DNA of 64,000 nucleotides from Psychrobacter alimentarius (lineage in GTDB: Bacteria; Pseudomonadota; Gammaproteobacteria; Pseudomonadales; Moraxellaceae). Each line of letters opens with the position of its first letter. Position 1 is the stretch's first letter. The stretch covers positions 1-64,000 of the forward strand of contig NZ_CP014945.1 in the NCBI RefSeq assembly GCF_001606025.1, read 5' to 3'. The notes under the pieces were generated by a model, which saw only the letters and a program-made list of their open reading frames with translations, was not told the DNA's origin and searched no databases. The position numbers and the translations under genes were made by a program. Positions 48,574 through 57,129 of the stretch are shown here, piece after piece.

Positions 48574-48922
48574 TCTCTGACTTCTTTAGTATGCGCATTC
48601 ATACTACTATTTAAATCATTGTTTTGAATTTATTAGCAGCCACGACACCGTGTGCTGCTTTTTGCTGTCAGCTATTTCTACTTGTGACTCTCCTTCGTTA
48701 TTTTTGCGATCTGCTTGTGTTGCCTGCCTCTTAAAGCTGGGTAGCAATTTTGCAATAATACGTTTTTAAGCCTTTGCAAAAATCCTCCTCGTGCTACAGT
48801 CTATTTTTCTTTTCAATATATGTTTTTGCATAATATAAGGCTTATCTACTTTTTATTTTCTAAGCAGTGATGTCATTATCAGTAAAGCATACTTATTGTT
48901 AAAAACAGATAGGACGGTCTTC
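48574..48922 (+). other. Intergenic region with terminator, RsuA to DsbC-like
   Basis: A hairpin at 48635-48664 (agcagccac/gtgtgctgct, one bulge, then T run) probably ends the pseudouridine-synthase transcript. The remainder (48700-48900) is AT-rich and holds nothing recognised except AGGA at 48911, which serves the next gene. Confidence 0.6.
48635..48664 (+). terminator. Terminator after rRNA pseudouridine synthase
   Basis: The stem agcagc-cac with gtg-t-gctgct has one bulged T and a GACACC loop, then five T. Confidence 0.75.
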
Positions 48923-49987
48923 GTGAAACTCTCTTTATTAACATCCACTACGTTTATTGGTACTTTTATCGTGGCGACCACTGCCTGTGCTCAGCCAAGC
49001 GCCAATGATGCCACGAGTAAAAACATCAGCCAACCTGCAGTAAGTAGCCAAGCAGCTGGCTCGATAAGCCAGTCTATCGACAGCCATTTGCGCCAAGTGC
49101 TCACGCAAGCAGGTATCAAGACGCAGATAACCTCTATTGCGCCCTCAAACTTGCCCAATATGTATCAGGTGACTCTTGCAGGACAAGCACCGCTACATAT
49201 TACCAAAGATGGCAAATACATCATTCAAGGTGAGCTACAAAAGAACCCAAGCAAGCGGGTAGTGACCAAAACGTTGCCGCGCAGTCATAAAGAGCAAATA
49301 GGTCAGCCAGTCAGTGCAGCCGTCAAATCGGCAATGCTTGCCAACATGAGCGCGCTCAAAAATATGAGCCACAAAACACCGTTTTTTTACACCGCTGTAC
49401 CAGGCGTGATTTGGGGTGCGACTTTGGAAGGCGTGCCTTTTTTACTCTCAGATGATGCGCAATATATCACTGATGGCGAGATATCTGTCATCGAAAACGG
49501 TCAGTTCGTGGGTCTGGACACCGCATTTGAACAACGCAAAAATCAGTCGGTATTAGCGACTTTGGATGACAAACAGCTGATTCGCTATCCCGCCACCAGT
49601 ACCGAGAAAGCCGTGATATATGTGGCTGACGACGTCAACTGCCCATATTGCCGCCGATTTCATCAGCAAATACCCATGCTCAATGCAAAAGGCGTGACAG
49701 TCAACGTGATTGGCTATCCGATATATGAGCAGTCACCCGCGCAAATGCGAGGTATCTGGTGCCAAACTGATGCAAACAGTCGTCGACAGGCGTTTGATAA
49801 AGCTATGTTGCAAGGTGAGATGACACTCGCTTCTGCCAGTTGTGACGTCGATCCCATTACGCCGAATCGCGACAAAGCTGCTGGACTGGCGGTGATGGCG
49901 ACACCTGCGATTTATCGTGAAGACGGTGTGCTGTATCAAGCAAGTTTTGAGAGTCCTGAGTTTTTAGAATTTTTAGGTATCGAATAA
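48923..49987 (+). CDS. DsbC-like thiol:disulfide isomerase with duplicated N domain
   Basis: This 354-residue periplasmic protein has a signal peptide (VKLSLLTSTTFIGTFIVATTACA), then two units resembling the DsbC dimerisation domain: IKTQITSIAPSNLPNMYQVTLAGQAPLHITKDGKYIIQGEL and, after a linker, PFFYTAVPGVIWGATLEGVPFLLSDDAQYITDGEIS. A thioredoxin-fold catalytic domain with the active site C-P-Y-C (VNCPYCRRFHQQIPM) follows. E. coli DsbC has only one N domain, so this is a larger version. The start is GTG 48923 with AGGACG 8 bp upstream; an upstream TTG at 48896 lacks an RBS. DsbC-type isomerases correct wrong disulfides, recharged by DsbD; DsbD is not in the window. Confidence 0.88.
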   Translation: MKLSLLTSTTFIGTFIVATTACAQPSANDATSKNISQPAVSSQAAGSISQSIDSHLRQVLTQAGIKTQITSIAPSNLPNMYQVTLAGQAPLHITKDGKYIIQGELQKNPSKRVVTKTLPRSHKEQIGQPVSAAVKSAMLANMSALKNMSHKTPFFYTAVPGVIWGATLEGVPFLLSDDAQYITDGEISVIENGQFVGLDTAFEQRKNQSVLATLDDKQLIRYPATSTEKAVIYVADDVNCPYCRRFHQQIPMLNAKGVTVNVIGYPIYEQSPAQMRGIWCQTDANSRRQAFDKAMLQGEMTLASASCDVDPITPNRDKAAGLAVMATPAIYREDGVLYQASFESPEFLEFLGIE

Positions 49988-50047
49988 TAATAAATAATAT
50001 TAGCGCCTCTCAAGATCCTTATTCATCACTATCTTGAATAACATAAT

Positions 50048-50086
50048 AAAAAACCGCTTTATGAATTAAGTCATAAAGCGGTTTTC
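50048..50086. terminator. Bidirectional terminator, DsbC-like and DUF2939 genes
   Basis: A 15-bp perfect stem (50050-50064 with 50071-50085), aaaaccgctttatga/tcataaagcggtttt, with a six-base loop and flanking A and T runs. It serves both converging genes. Confidence 0.92.
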
Positions 50087-50135
50087 ATCGTTTAACTTAT
50101 CAATATGTTGAATATCAAAAGCGGTCTCAACTTGT

Positions 50136-50786
50136 CTATGGCAAGACAATATCGACGATCTTCCATTGAATAAGTCCTTGGCGCTGCATCTCTATAGTGA
50201 GCGGGTAGCCCTTAACCTGACCACTGATATTGAAGCAATTGATACCGCAATAGCTCAAGGTTGGCTTATCACTGTCTGTACCTTGAGCGGCCTGCTGCTC
50301 AAGCTCTGCCGCTTGTTTTTTCATGATTTGCTGCATCTGGCTTTGCACAACGGCATTAACATCACCGCGCTGGAGGATCAAATTTTGAATCAGGTTCTTT
50401 AAATCCACTTGATTACTCGCGATGGCCCAAGCAGCAGCCAGCTCTTTAGTGGCGGTATTGGCTTGACCTTGAGTATCAATGATCTTTTCAACGTTTTGTG
50501 GCGTAATGGCACCATCGACGGCTTCGGTAATAAAACGATTTGCCGCTTGTGTTAAAGGCTCACCGCCCAACTCTGCGACCAAAGGATATTTGCCCATGGT
50601 CGTAGTAAATTGCGTGGTCAGCTGATTTTGAATACTAGGCTTTACTTGGTCGTAATCGATGGCGGCGGCAATGGTAGCGCCATCTTTATCTTCATAAGCA
50701 TTTTTGAGCTGATAAGCACTGTAATAAGGCGAGCCTGCATATACAGCTATCGCAATCACGATTAATAACACAATCAGCTTCTTCAT
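50136..50786 (-). CDS. DUF2939-type exported protein
   Basis: This 216-residue protein starts with a signal-like hydrophobic segment (MKKLIVLLIVIAIAVYAGSPYYSAYQLKNAYEDKDGATIAAAIDYDQVKPSIQNQL), the conserved opening of DUF2939 proteins. A helical middle follows and the C terminus has two Cys in YCGINCFNISGQVKG. The segment may act as an N-terminal membrane anchor with the rest periplasmic. Function is unknown. Confidence 0.88.
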   Translation of the reverse strand: MKKLIVLLIVIAIAVYAGSPYYSAYQLKNAYEDKDGATIAAAIDYDQVKPSIQNQLTTQFTTTMGKYPLVAELGGEPLTQAANRFITEAVDGAITPQNVEKIIDTQGQANTATKELAAAWAIASNQVDLKNLIQNLILQRGDVNAVVQSQMQQIMKKQAAELEQQAAQGTDSDKPTLSYCGINCFNISGQVKGYPLTIEMQRQGLIQWKIVDIVLP

Positions 50787-51211
50787 AAAAATGGATACCT
50801 TATCGCAAAATTAATAGAGTCAAATATAAACAAGAGATTCAATCAAACCGTTTGAATAATGCTAAATACTAGCATGGCCCATACAAATTAAGGTATGAAA
50901 ACCTTTATCCGTTCCTTAATAGAACCTTTTTAACTGACCTAAATGATTTTAGCGCGCACTTTCCCTATCTAAGCGCTTGATAAATAGCAATACCATCTCC
51001 ATAAATAGCGCAAACTTTTAATAACTGATTTGGCTAAGCAGCATCCTGCCGTATTTGCTTGTAAGATTCATATCCTTCTTATTTTTGACTTTTTTATCCC
51101 CTATGTTTCATGTGAAACCTTTGAAGACGATGGAGGGTCACAGATAAAGTAGGGAAGCGTAAAATCTATGAATCGACTGGCCGGTGGACTGTAAAGACGA
51201 TAGGAGAGCCC
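50787..51211. other. Divergent intergenic region upstream of dnaJ
   Basis: About 425 bp, AT-rich. It holds the parS-like palindrome at 51104 and, at 51195-51205, the dnaJ RBS (AGGAGA). No sigma-32 heat-shock promoter (CTTGAA - CCCCAT type) was recognised. No ORF. Confidence 0.4.
51104..51119. promoter_or_regulatory. Degenerate parS-like palindrome upstream of dnaJ
   Basis: The sequence TGTTTCATGTGAAACC matches parS at 14/16 positions and forms the near-perfect palindrome GTTTCAtgTGAAAC. The CACGTG core is altered. It lies about 100 bp before dnaJ; binding by ParB is uncertain. Confidence 0.4.
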
Positions 51212-52345
51212 ATGAGTAAGCGCGATTTTTATGAAGTATTAGGTGTCAGTAAGACGGCTGACAGTAAAGAGATTAAGCGAGCCTACCGCAAGCTGGCGAT
51301 GAAATACCATCCAGACCGCAACTCTGATGATCCTGATTCTGAAGATAAATTTAAAGAAGCGTCTATGGCTTATGAAGTACTGAGCGATGAAGAAAAGCGT
51401 TCAGCGTATGACCGTATGGGTCACTCTGCATTCGAAAATGGCATGGGCGGTGGTGGCTTTGGCGGTGCAGGCGGCGGCAACTTCCAAGATATCTTTGGCG
51501 ATATCTTCGGTAACTTTGGGGATATCTTCGGTCAGTCGCGTGGTGGTGGTGGACGTTCGCGCCGTGGCTCAGACTTGCGTTATGTGATCGAGCTGACATT
51601 AGAAGAAGCGGTACGCGGCTGCAAAAAAGAAATCAGCTTTACCGCCCCTGCACCATGTGATACCTGTGACGGTAAAGGCGCAAAAGATGCCTCTGATGTC
51701 GTGACCTGTCAGATGTGTCATGGTCAAGGCCAGGTACGTATGCAGCAAGGTTTCTTTGCGGTTCAGCAAGCTTGCCCACAATGTGGCGGCACTGGTAAGC
51801 AAATCAAAAACCCTTGCCCTGACTGTCATGGTAATGGCGTCAAAGATAAGTCGCGTACGCTCGAAGTCTCTATCCCAGCGGGCGTCGATGATGGTGATCG
51901 CGTTCGCCTAGCAGGTGAAGGGGAAGCGGGCGGCGCAGGCGTGCAAAATGGTGACTTGTATGTCGAAGTGCGCGTCAAAGCGCACAACGTCTTTACGCGT
52001 CAAGGGGCGGACCTTTATATGGATGTGCCCGTGAGCATCACTGATGCCGCACTAGGTAAAGAAGTTGAGATCCCAACTTTAGATGGCAAAGTAAAAATCA
52101 AAGTTGCAGAAGGCACGCAAAGTGGCAAGTTGCTACGAGTACGCGGTAAAGGCGTGACGCCAGTGCGTACCACCATGAAAGGCGATTTGATCTGCCGCGT
52201 CGTTATTGAGACTCCAGTCAACCTAACCCGTGAACAAAAAGACCTGCTACGTCAGTTCCAAGATACTTTGGATGGCGATAGTAAGCATCAGCAATCGCCT
52301 CATAAAAAATCATTCTTCAAAAAAATCGGCGACTTGTTTGACTGA
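51212..52345 (+). CDS. dnaJ: Chaperone DnaJ
   Basis: DnaJ stimulates DnaK ATPase and delivers unfolded clients. The N-terminal J domain carries YHPDRN (HPD motif near residue 33). A G/F-rich linker follows ([12 protein letters not shown], about 75-105). The zinc-finger region has four CxxCxGxG repeats ([32 protein letters not shown]; about 145-215). The C-terminal beta-domains finish the protein. The length of 377 is typical. dnaK and grpE are not adjacent. AGGAG precedes the ATG. It ends in a terminator that doubles as a parS-like palindrome. Confidence 0.98.
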   Translation: MSKRDFYEVLGVSKTADSKEIKRAYRKLAMKYHPDRNSDDPDSEDKFKEASMAYEVLSDEEKRSAYDRMGHSAFENGMGGGGFGGAGGGNFQDIFGDIFGNFGDIFGQSRGGGGRSRRGSDLRYVIELTLEEAVRGCKKEISFTAPAPCDTCDGKGAKDASDVVTCQMCHGQGQVRMQQGFFAVQQACPQCGGTGKQIKNPCPDCHGNGVKDKSRTLEVSIPAGVDDGDRVRLAGEGEAGGAGVQNGDLYVEVRVKAHNVFTRQGADLYMDVPVSITDAALGKEVEIPTLDGKVKIKVAEGTQSGKLLRVRGKGVTPVRTTMKGDLICRVVIETPVNLTREQKDLLRQFQDTLDGDSKHQQSPHKKSFFKKIGDLFD

Positions 52346-52390
52346 TTATTTAACTAAGACAGGCTGTCTTTAGGTAGCTATACTGAAAGT

Positions 52391-52427
52391 AAGCCCAAAG
52401 GTTTCACATGAAACCTTTGGGCTTTTT
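52391..52427 (+). terminator. dnaJ terminator enclosing a parS-like palindrome
   Basis: A perfect 16-bp stem (52391-52406 with 52409-52424) ends in a T run. The centre of the hairpin, GGTTTCACATGAAACC (52400-52415), matches parS at 13/16. The stem could form in RNA (terminator) or be read as a DNA palindrome. Confidence 0.88.
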
Positions 52428-52530
52428 CTTGTGTCGATAAAAAACCACTCAGGTAGCGATATTTGTTAAACTGACGATAAATGATATCCAAAAATAACCC
52501 CGCCAAATATAAAGTATTTAAGGTAGAGAT

Positions 52531-53361
52531 ATGAGTCAACAAACAAAAGAACAAGCCATCAAAGTTGGTGTCATTGGTGCAGGCGGACGTATGGGTCGCA
52601 TGCTCATTGAAGCGGTCAATGACAATCCACAAACCACCCTCAATGCGGCGATTGAGCGTCAAGGCTCAAGCCTTGTTGGGGCAGATGCAGGTGAAGTCGC
52701 CGCTATTGGACACTTGAATGTGCAGATTGTCGATGACTTGCAAGCCGTGGTTGACGATATCGATGTGCTGATTGATTTTAGCCTGCCTGATGCCACTGAA
52801 AAAAATATGCAAGTTTGTGCTGAGCACAACGTGGCTATGGTTATTGGTACGACAGGATTTAACGAGCCGCAAGAGCAAGTATTGGCAAAGGCCAGTGAAA
52901 AGATCGCTATCGTCTACGCAGGCAACTATTCCACAGGCGTCAATCTGTCCTTAAAACTATTAGAAATGGCTGCCAAAGCGTTTGGAACAGAGGCCGATGT
53001 AGAAGTGATCGAAGCCCATCACAAGCACAAAATCGATGCGCCATCTGGCACAGCTTATATGATGGCAGAAGCCGTCGCAGATGCTCGTGGCCAGAACCTC
53101 AAAGACGTTGCTGTCTATGGACGTGAAGGCCAAACGGGCGAGCGCGAAGCCGGTACGATTGGTATTCATGCCATTCGCGGTGGCGAAATCATCGGTGACC
53201 ATACGGTGATGTTCATCGCTGATGGCGAAGTGGTTGAAATTACGCATAGAGCACGGGCGCGCATGACGTTTGCGGCTGGTGCAGTACGCGCGGCGACTTG
53301 GGTAATTCAGCAAGAAGTTGGGCAATACAACATGCAAGATGTGCTGGGGTTAAACGAGTAG
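52531..53361 (+). CDS. dapB: 4-hydroxy-tetrahydrodipicolinate reductase
   Basis: DapB reduces dihydrodipicolinate in the lysine and meso-diaminopimelate pathway with NAD(P)H. The N-terminal Rossmann motif is VGVIGAGGRMGRMLIEAV, and the active-site signature EAHHKHKIDAPSGTAYMMAEA lies near residue 165, with IGTTGF near 105. The length of 276 fits. It follows dnaJ by 185 bp and is separated from it by a terminator. An in-frame ATG with AGGTAGAG upstream fixes the start. Confidence 0.97.
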   Translation: MSQQTKEQAIKVGVIGAGGRMGRMLIEAVNDNPQTTLNAAIERQGSSLVGADAGEVAAIGHLNVQIVDDLQAVVDDIDVLIDFSLPDATEKNMQVCAEHNVAMVIGTTGFNEPQEQVLAKASEKIAIVYAGNYSTGVNLSLKLLEMAAKAFGTEADVEVIEAHHKHKIDAPSGTAYMMAEAVADARGQNLKDVAVYGREGQTGEREAGTIGIHAIRGGEIIGDHTVMFIADGEVVEITHRARARMTFAAGAVRAATWVIQQEVGQYNMQDVLGLNE

Positions 53362-53405
53362 TTACTACTTAATTATCAGGGTTTAATCATCGCTAGGAGT
53401 GAAAC

Positions 53406-54320
53406 ATGGATAAGTCGAGAGTCAATTTATTGGCGAGGCTTAGCTATACGTTTGTTGCTATGAAAAATGCTGGTTATGTTTGCCAAACTGCGTTTGTTCT
53501 TAGTGTAGCGGTGATGCCTATCGTAGGGCATACGGCGACCAATCAAAGCCACTCTCAAACCTACGTTATCCCAACTTATGGCGGTGATGCTTTACTGCCA
53601 GCAGTGCGTCAGCAGTTAAGCACGAGCCGTGACGGCGGTACGGTGGCTACTTATCAAGGCAAATTGGTACTACAAACGACGCCCGCCAATTATCAAGCGG
53701 TACAGCAGTTATTGGCACAAATCGACAGTCAGCCGCAAGCCTTGACGGTTTCTGTACGTGTCGGCAATGACAGCCGTACTCAATATGATAATCAGCAAGG
53801 TCAGGTCGTGATTACGAGCCGAGGTATCCAAGGCACAGGAATTATCAATCAGAGTAATAACCAGCGGCAAGGCAGTAGTTTGTATCAAGTTCAAACCTTA
53901 TCTGGCAGTGCGGCAAGTATTGGGACAAGCACGTTGTGGTCATTGGCTCAAAGCTACTATCCTACGGCGTCAGTGTATTCTCGTTCGCTAGGGCAAATCG
54001 TTATTCAGCAGCAGGTATTGCTACCAACGACCCAAGGCATTAGCGTGACACCGCGGCTACTACCGAGTGGTCAAGTCGAAGTAAAGCTATCACAAGTTGA
54101 AGAGCGACTGGCGCGATCTAATTCATCTTACAATCGATACGGCATGAGCAGTAACAGCATTCAAGGTCAAAGCCTCAATAGCACTTTCATCGTGCCACGT
54201 GGACAATGGGTAACGATCGGTCAAATCGTTCAAAATAGCCAAAACCAACAAGCAGGAGGTAGGGGCTACGGAGCGACCAATAGTTATAATAGCGTACCGA
54301 TTTCGCTATTGGTGCAGTAG
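53406..54320 (+). CDS. Exported protein, secretin-N-domain-like
   Basis: This 304-residue protein has a long signal sequence (hydrophobic about 24-42, ending HTATNQS). The segment YVIPTYGGDALLPAVRQQLSTSRDGGTVATYQGKLVLQTTPANYQAVQQLLAQIDSQPQALTVSVRVGNDS resembles the N0/N1-type and NolW-like domains of secretins (the ANYQAVQQLLAQID part is the classic pattern), and the remainder has a repeated GQ-, QV-, SLA-rich sequence. There is no complete secretin channel. I do not know its role; a periplasmic or envelope partner of a secretin is possible. AGGAG precedes the ATG, and the gene lies 44 bp after dapB, possibly cotranscribed. Confidence 0.75.
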   Translation: MDKSRVNLLARLSYTFVAMKNAGYVCQTAFVLSVAVMPIVGHTATNQSHSQTYVIPTYGGDALLPAVRQQLSTSRDGGTVATYQGKLVLQTTPANYQAVQQLLAQIDSQPQALTVSVRVGNDSRTQYDNQQGQVVITSRGIQGTGIINQSNNQRQGSSLYQVQTLSGSAASIGTSTLWSLAQSYYPTASVYSRSLGQIVIQQQVLLPTTQGISVTPRLLPSGQVEVKLSQVEERLARSNSSYNRYGMSSNSIQGQSLNSTFIVPRGQWVTIGQIVQNSQNQQAGGRGYGATNSYNSVPISLLVQ

Positions 54321-54344
54321 TGGATAATGGCAGTAACAACCCAC

Positions 54345-54385
54345 AAAAAAGCGCGGCACTGTGATTTACAGTGCCGCGCTTTTTA
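54345..54385. terminator. Bidirectional terminator, exported protein and decarboxylase
   Basis: A 17-bp perfect stem (54346-54362 with 54368-54384), agcgcggcactgt/acagtgccgcgct, encloses GATTT and has A and T runs on both sides. It serves both converging genes. Confidence 0.95.
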
Positions 54386-54407
54386 CTCAATGATTTCTCA
54401 GCGATTA

Positions 54408-55589
54408 CTAATCAACATAGACTACTTCTAATGGCGGAAACCCATTAAACTCAACCGATGAATACGAGTTGGTATACGCACCTGTGGTCAACCAAAAGAT
54501 TTTATCACCAATCTCAAGCTCTTCTGGGAGCTGATAGCCTGCCTCTTCATACATGATATCGGTCGAATCACAAGTCGGGCCTGCCAATACGACCGTACCT
54601 TCACTGGTCGAGGTTTCCATCTTTGGCGTATAGACAGGATATTTGATAGATTCGCCAAGCGTCTCAATCAAACCTTGGAACAAGCCTACATCGGTGTATA
54701 CCCAACGCGTCAAATCTGTATTTGATTTACGAGAAATCAATACCACATCACTGACTAGTACGCCCGAACCACCAACCAATGAACGTCCTGGCTCAAGAAT
54801 GATTTCAGGCATATCTTCCGCATCATAGTCATCGGTCAAATAACGATTGATTTCTTCAGCATAAACTTTAATAGGATTTACTTCACTGATGTAATTCGCT
54901 GGAAAACCGCCACCCAAGTTAATCATTTGCAACTTGATGCCTTCTTCATTTTTCATCCAGTCAAACATGTATTTGACCTTGGCAAGCGCATCATCCCATG
55001 CAGCGACATCTTTTTGCTGACTGCCCACATGGAACGAGATACCGTAAGGCACCAAACCCAATTCGCGAGCTTGAATCAAAAGCTCAATCGCCATATCAGG
55101 ATGGCAACCAAATTTACGAGACAATGGCCATTCAGCGGTTTCTGACCCTTGCACCAAGATACGCACAAATATTTTTGAACCAGGTGCGTACTTAGCGATG
55201 TTTTTTAAATCCGCTTCTGAGTCGGTCGCATACAAGTCGATGCCTTTTTCAAACGCATATTTAACATGTTCTGCTTTTTTAATGGTATTACCATAAGAGA
55301 TACGTGACGCGTCCACGCCGCAATCAAGTACTCGATCTAACTCATAGATAGACGCACAATCAAAATTTGAACCAAGCTTGGCGAGTAAGTCAATGACTTC
55401 GACAGCAGGGCTTGCTTTCATTGCATAATGGATTTTGGCATTCGGGAAAAATCCCACCATTTCATGAAATTTCGTTTTGATGCGGCTTAGATCCACTACC
55501 AAAAGAGGCGTCTCGCGACCTTCAGCTGCTTTGGTGAATTTCTGCCAGCCGGCAGGGTCAAAATATTGGTCAATTTTGATCATGGTCAT
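54408..55589 (-). CDS. Ornithine/lysine decarboxylase, alanine-racemase fold
   Basis: This 393-residue PLP enzyme belongs to the group IV (eukaryotic-type) decarboxylases, which make putrescine or cadaverine. The N-terminal barrel has the PLP Lys in KIHYAMKASPAVEVIDLLAKLGSNFDCAS, the phosphate-binding SFHVGSQ and INLGGGFPANY, ILEPGRS, and the GPTCDSTDIM loop whose Cys lies at the dimer active site. Sequence alone does not separate ornithine from lysine preference. It stands alone, behind an AT-rich promoter region with no pathway partner nearby. Confidence 0.92.
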   Translation of the reverse strand: MTMIKIDQYFDPAGWQKFTKAAEGRETPLLVVDLSRIKTKFHEMVGFFPNAKIHYAMKASPAVEVIDLLAKLGSNFDCASIYELDRVLDCGVDASRISYGNTIKKAEHVKYAFEKGIDLYATDSEADLKNIAKYAPGSKIFVRILVQGSETAEWPLSRKFGCHPDMAIELLIQARELGLVPYGISFHVGSQQKDVAAWDDALAKVKYMFDWMKNEEGIKLQMINLGGGFPANYISEVNPIKVYAEEINRYLTDDYDAEDMPEIILEPGRSLVGGSGVLVSDVVLISRKSNTDLTRWVYTDVGLFQGLIETLGESIKYPVYTPKMETSTSEGTVVLAGPTCDSTDIMYEEAGYQLPEELEIGDKIFWLTTGAYTNSYSSVEFNGFPPLEVVYVD

Positions 55590-55734
55590 GGTAGGAAACC
55601 TTTAATGAAAAAACATACGTTAAAAAATGAAGGCCTAGGCCACATCGCTAGTGTAACGTCACATTATTATCATAATGTGTCATAAAGCGACGAGAATGGT
55701 ACTCATGCAACATTTGGCCTAAAAAATAAATACA

Positions 55735-56289
55735 TCAAGAGTTGGTCGGTTGTGGCTGCTTATCAGCGGATTGCTCGCCTTGTTTTTCGCGAATTTTGAT
55801 GACTTTACGTACCTTATCACGAGCACGCGTTTGTTTTAAACGCGATAAATAATCAACGAAGATGACACCGTTTAGATGATCCATTTCGTGTTGGATACAG
55901 ACGGCGAGTAACCCGTCAACTTCTTCATCGATTTTTTCACCATTTTCGTCCAAAGCTTCGATACGCACTTTATTAGGACGTTCAACCTTGTCATAGACGT
56001 CAGGTACAGACAAACAACCTTCTTCGTAAGCTTGTTTGTCTTCTACCAATGGGGTTACCTTTGGATTGATAAAAACCCGAGGGCTGTTTTTATCTTCAGA
56101 CAAATCCATGACGATCAGTTGAATATGTTGATCAACTTGACTTGCAGCCAGACCAATGCCTTGTGCATCATACATGGTCTCAATCATATCAGCGATTAAG
56201 GTTTTGATTTCAGCAGTCACTTCCTTGACAGGCTTTGCAATGGTGCGCAAGCGCGGGTCTGGGTAATTTAAAATAGGGAGTAATGCCAT
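55735..56289 (-). CDS. def: Peptide deformylase
   Basis: Def removes the formyl group from the N-terminal Met of nascent proteins. This 184-residue protein has all three metal-site motifs: GIGLAASQ near residue 45, EGCLSVP near 91 and QHEMDHLNG near 135 (HEXXH). An extra C-terminal tail rich in charged residues, ending [15 protein letters not shown], follows. The start is ATG 56289 ([15 protein letters not shown]); an in-frame GTG at 56298 is 3 codons upstream, and GAGGTGAG lies before both. fmt, the usual partner, is not next to it. Confidence 0.96.
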   Translation of the reverse strand: MALLPILNYPDPRLRTIAKPVKEVTAEIKTLIADMIETMYDAQGIGLAASQVDQHIQLIVMDLSEDKNSPRVFINPKVTPLVEDKQAYEEGCLSVPDVYDKVERPNKVRIEALDENGEKIDEEVDGLLAVCIQHEMDHLNGVIFVDYLSRLKQTRARDKVRKVIKIREKQGEQSADKQPQPTNS

Positions 56290-56447
56290 AACGCTCACCT
56301 CAATGATAAGGATAAAATAGGGTTGGTATTATAAGATAAATGGGGACAAAAGTAATGCTTATCAATACTTTGCTTATTAATACTTGCGCGCGTATATCCT
56401 CTTTTAGATTTTTATAGACGCCATATTATGACTTTCGCGAATTCAAC

Positions 56448-56478
56448 AAAAAGCCCTGCAATTTGCAAGGCTTTTTTA
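56448..56478 (-). terminator. Terminator after GlsB/YeaQ gene
   Basis: The stem aaaaagcc-c-tgcaa with ttgca-aggcttttt has one mismatch and a small loop. On the minus strand the T run follows, so it ends the 56524-56778 gene. Confidence 0.72.
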
Positions 56479-56523
56479 TTGTGAGTTTAGGATTCTTGCT
56501 CACATCTTATCTATCATATAAAT

Positions 56524-56778
56524 TTATACGCGGCGTTTGCTGACAATCATTTCATACAAGAATAGGAGAATAATAGCACCGATTACAGAGAAGATTAGAC
56601 CAGTAAAGCCACCATCTGCATCAATGCCGATAAGTCCTGCAAGGAAACCACCCAACATAGCACCCACGATACCCAGTACAATCGTCATAATCCAGCCCAT
56701 AGGGTCACTGCCTGGCTTGATAGCACGTGCTAATAGACCTGCAACCAAACCTACGATAATCATCCAAATAAAGCTCAT
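56524..56778 (-). CDS. GlsB/YeaQ/YmgE-family membrane protein
   Basis: This 84-residue protein consists of three membrane segments with Gly-rich turns (GLVAGLLARAIKPGSDPMGWIMTIVLGIVGAMLGGFLAGLIG), the GlsB/YeaQ signature, and a short basic tail. Members are stress-linked inner-membrane proteins of unknown mechanism. AGGAGAATAAC precedes the ATG. Confidence 0.93.
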   Translation of the reverse strand: MSFIWMIIVGLVAGLLARAIKPGSDPMGWIMTIVLGIVGAMLGGFLAGLIGIDADGGFTGLIFSVIGAIILLFLYEMIVSKRRV

Positions 56779-57028
56779 GTTATTCTCCTAATTTATTGTC
56801 ATTTATAATAGTTTGCTAGTTTTGATAAGCTCATTGTAATGACTGCAGAAAAATAAAGGTAAGCGCGAAATGTTACCAGTGTATGAGCTATGTGAGAAAA
56901 ACAAGGGATTTGCTAAGATGGAGGGAGGATAAGTAAATGAAAGGTTACAAAGGTAATTAAGACGCGAATAGCGTTCGCGTCGAACCATTAAAATCCCTGA
57001 TAACCATTCGCTAAATTTTGACAATAAA

Positions 57029-57062
57029 AAAGCGCCGCTTGTCTGCTACGACGCGACGCTTC
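57029..57062 (-). terminator. Terminator after mpl
   Basis: aagcgccgc (57030-57038) pairs with gcgacgctt (57053-57061), with one G-U pair. On the minus strand it ends in a T run. It follows the mpl stop by about 70 bp. Confidence 0.85.
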
Positions 57063-57129
57063 ATTTATGCATTGGAGAAACAGGTACATGAAGGGAATAA
57101 GAAATCCCTTAATTGCACTGAAGTTTTTA

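Noticed and set aside
56803..57024. A 73-codon minus-strand ORF between the GlsB and mpl genes
   Set aside because: Low-complexity translation, no RBS, and it ends in the mpl terminator region.
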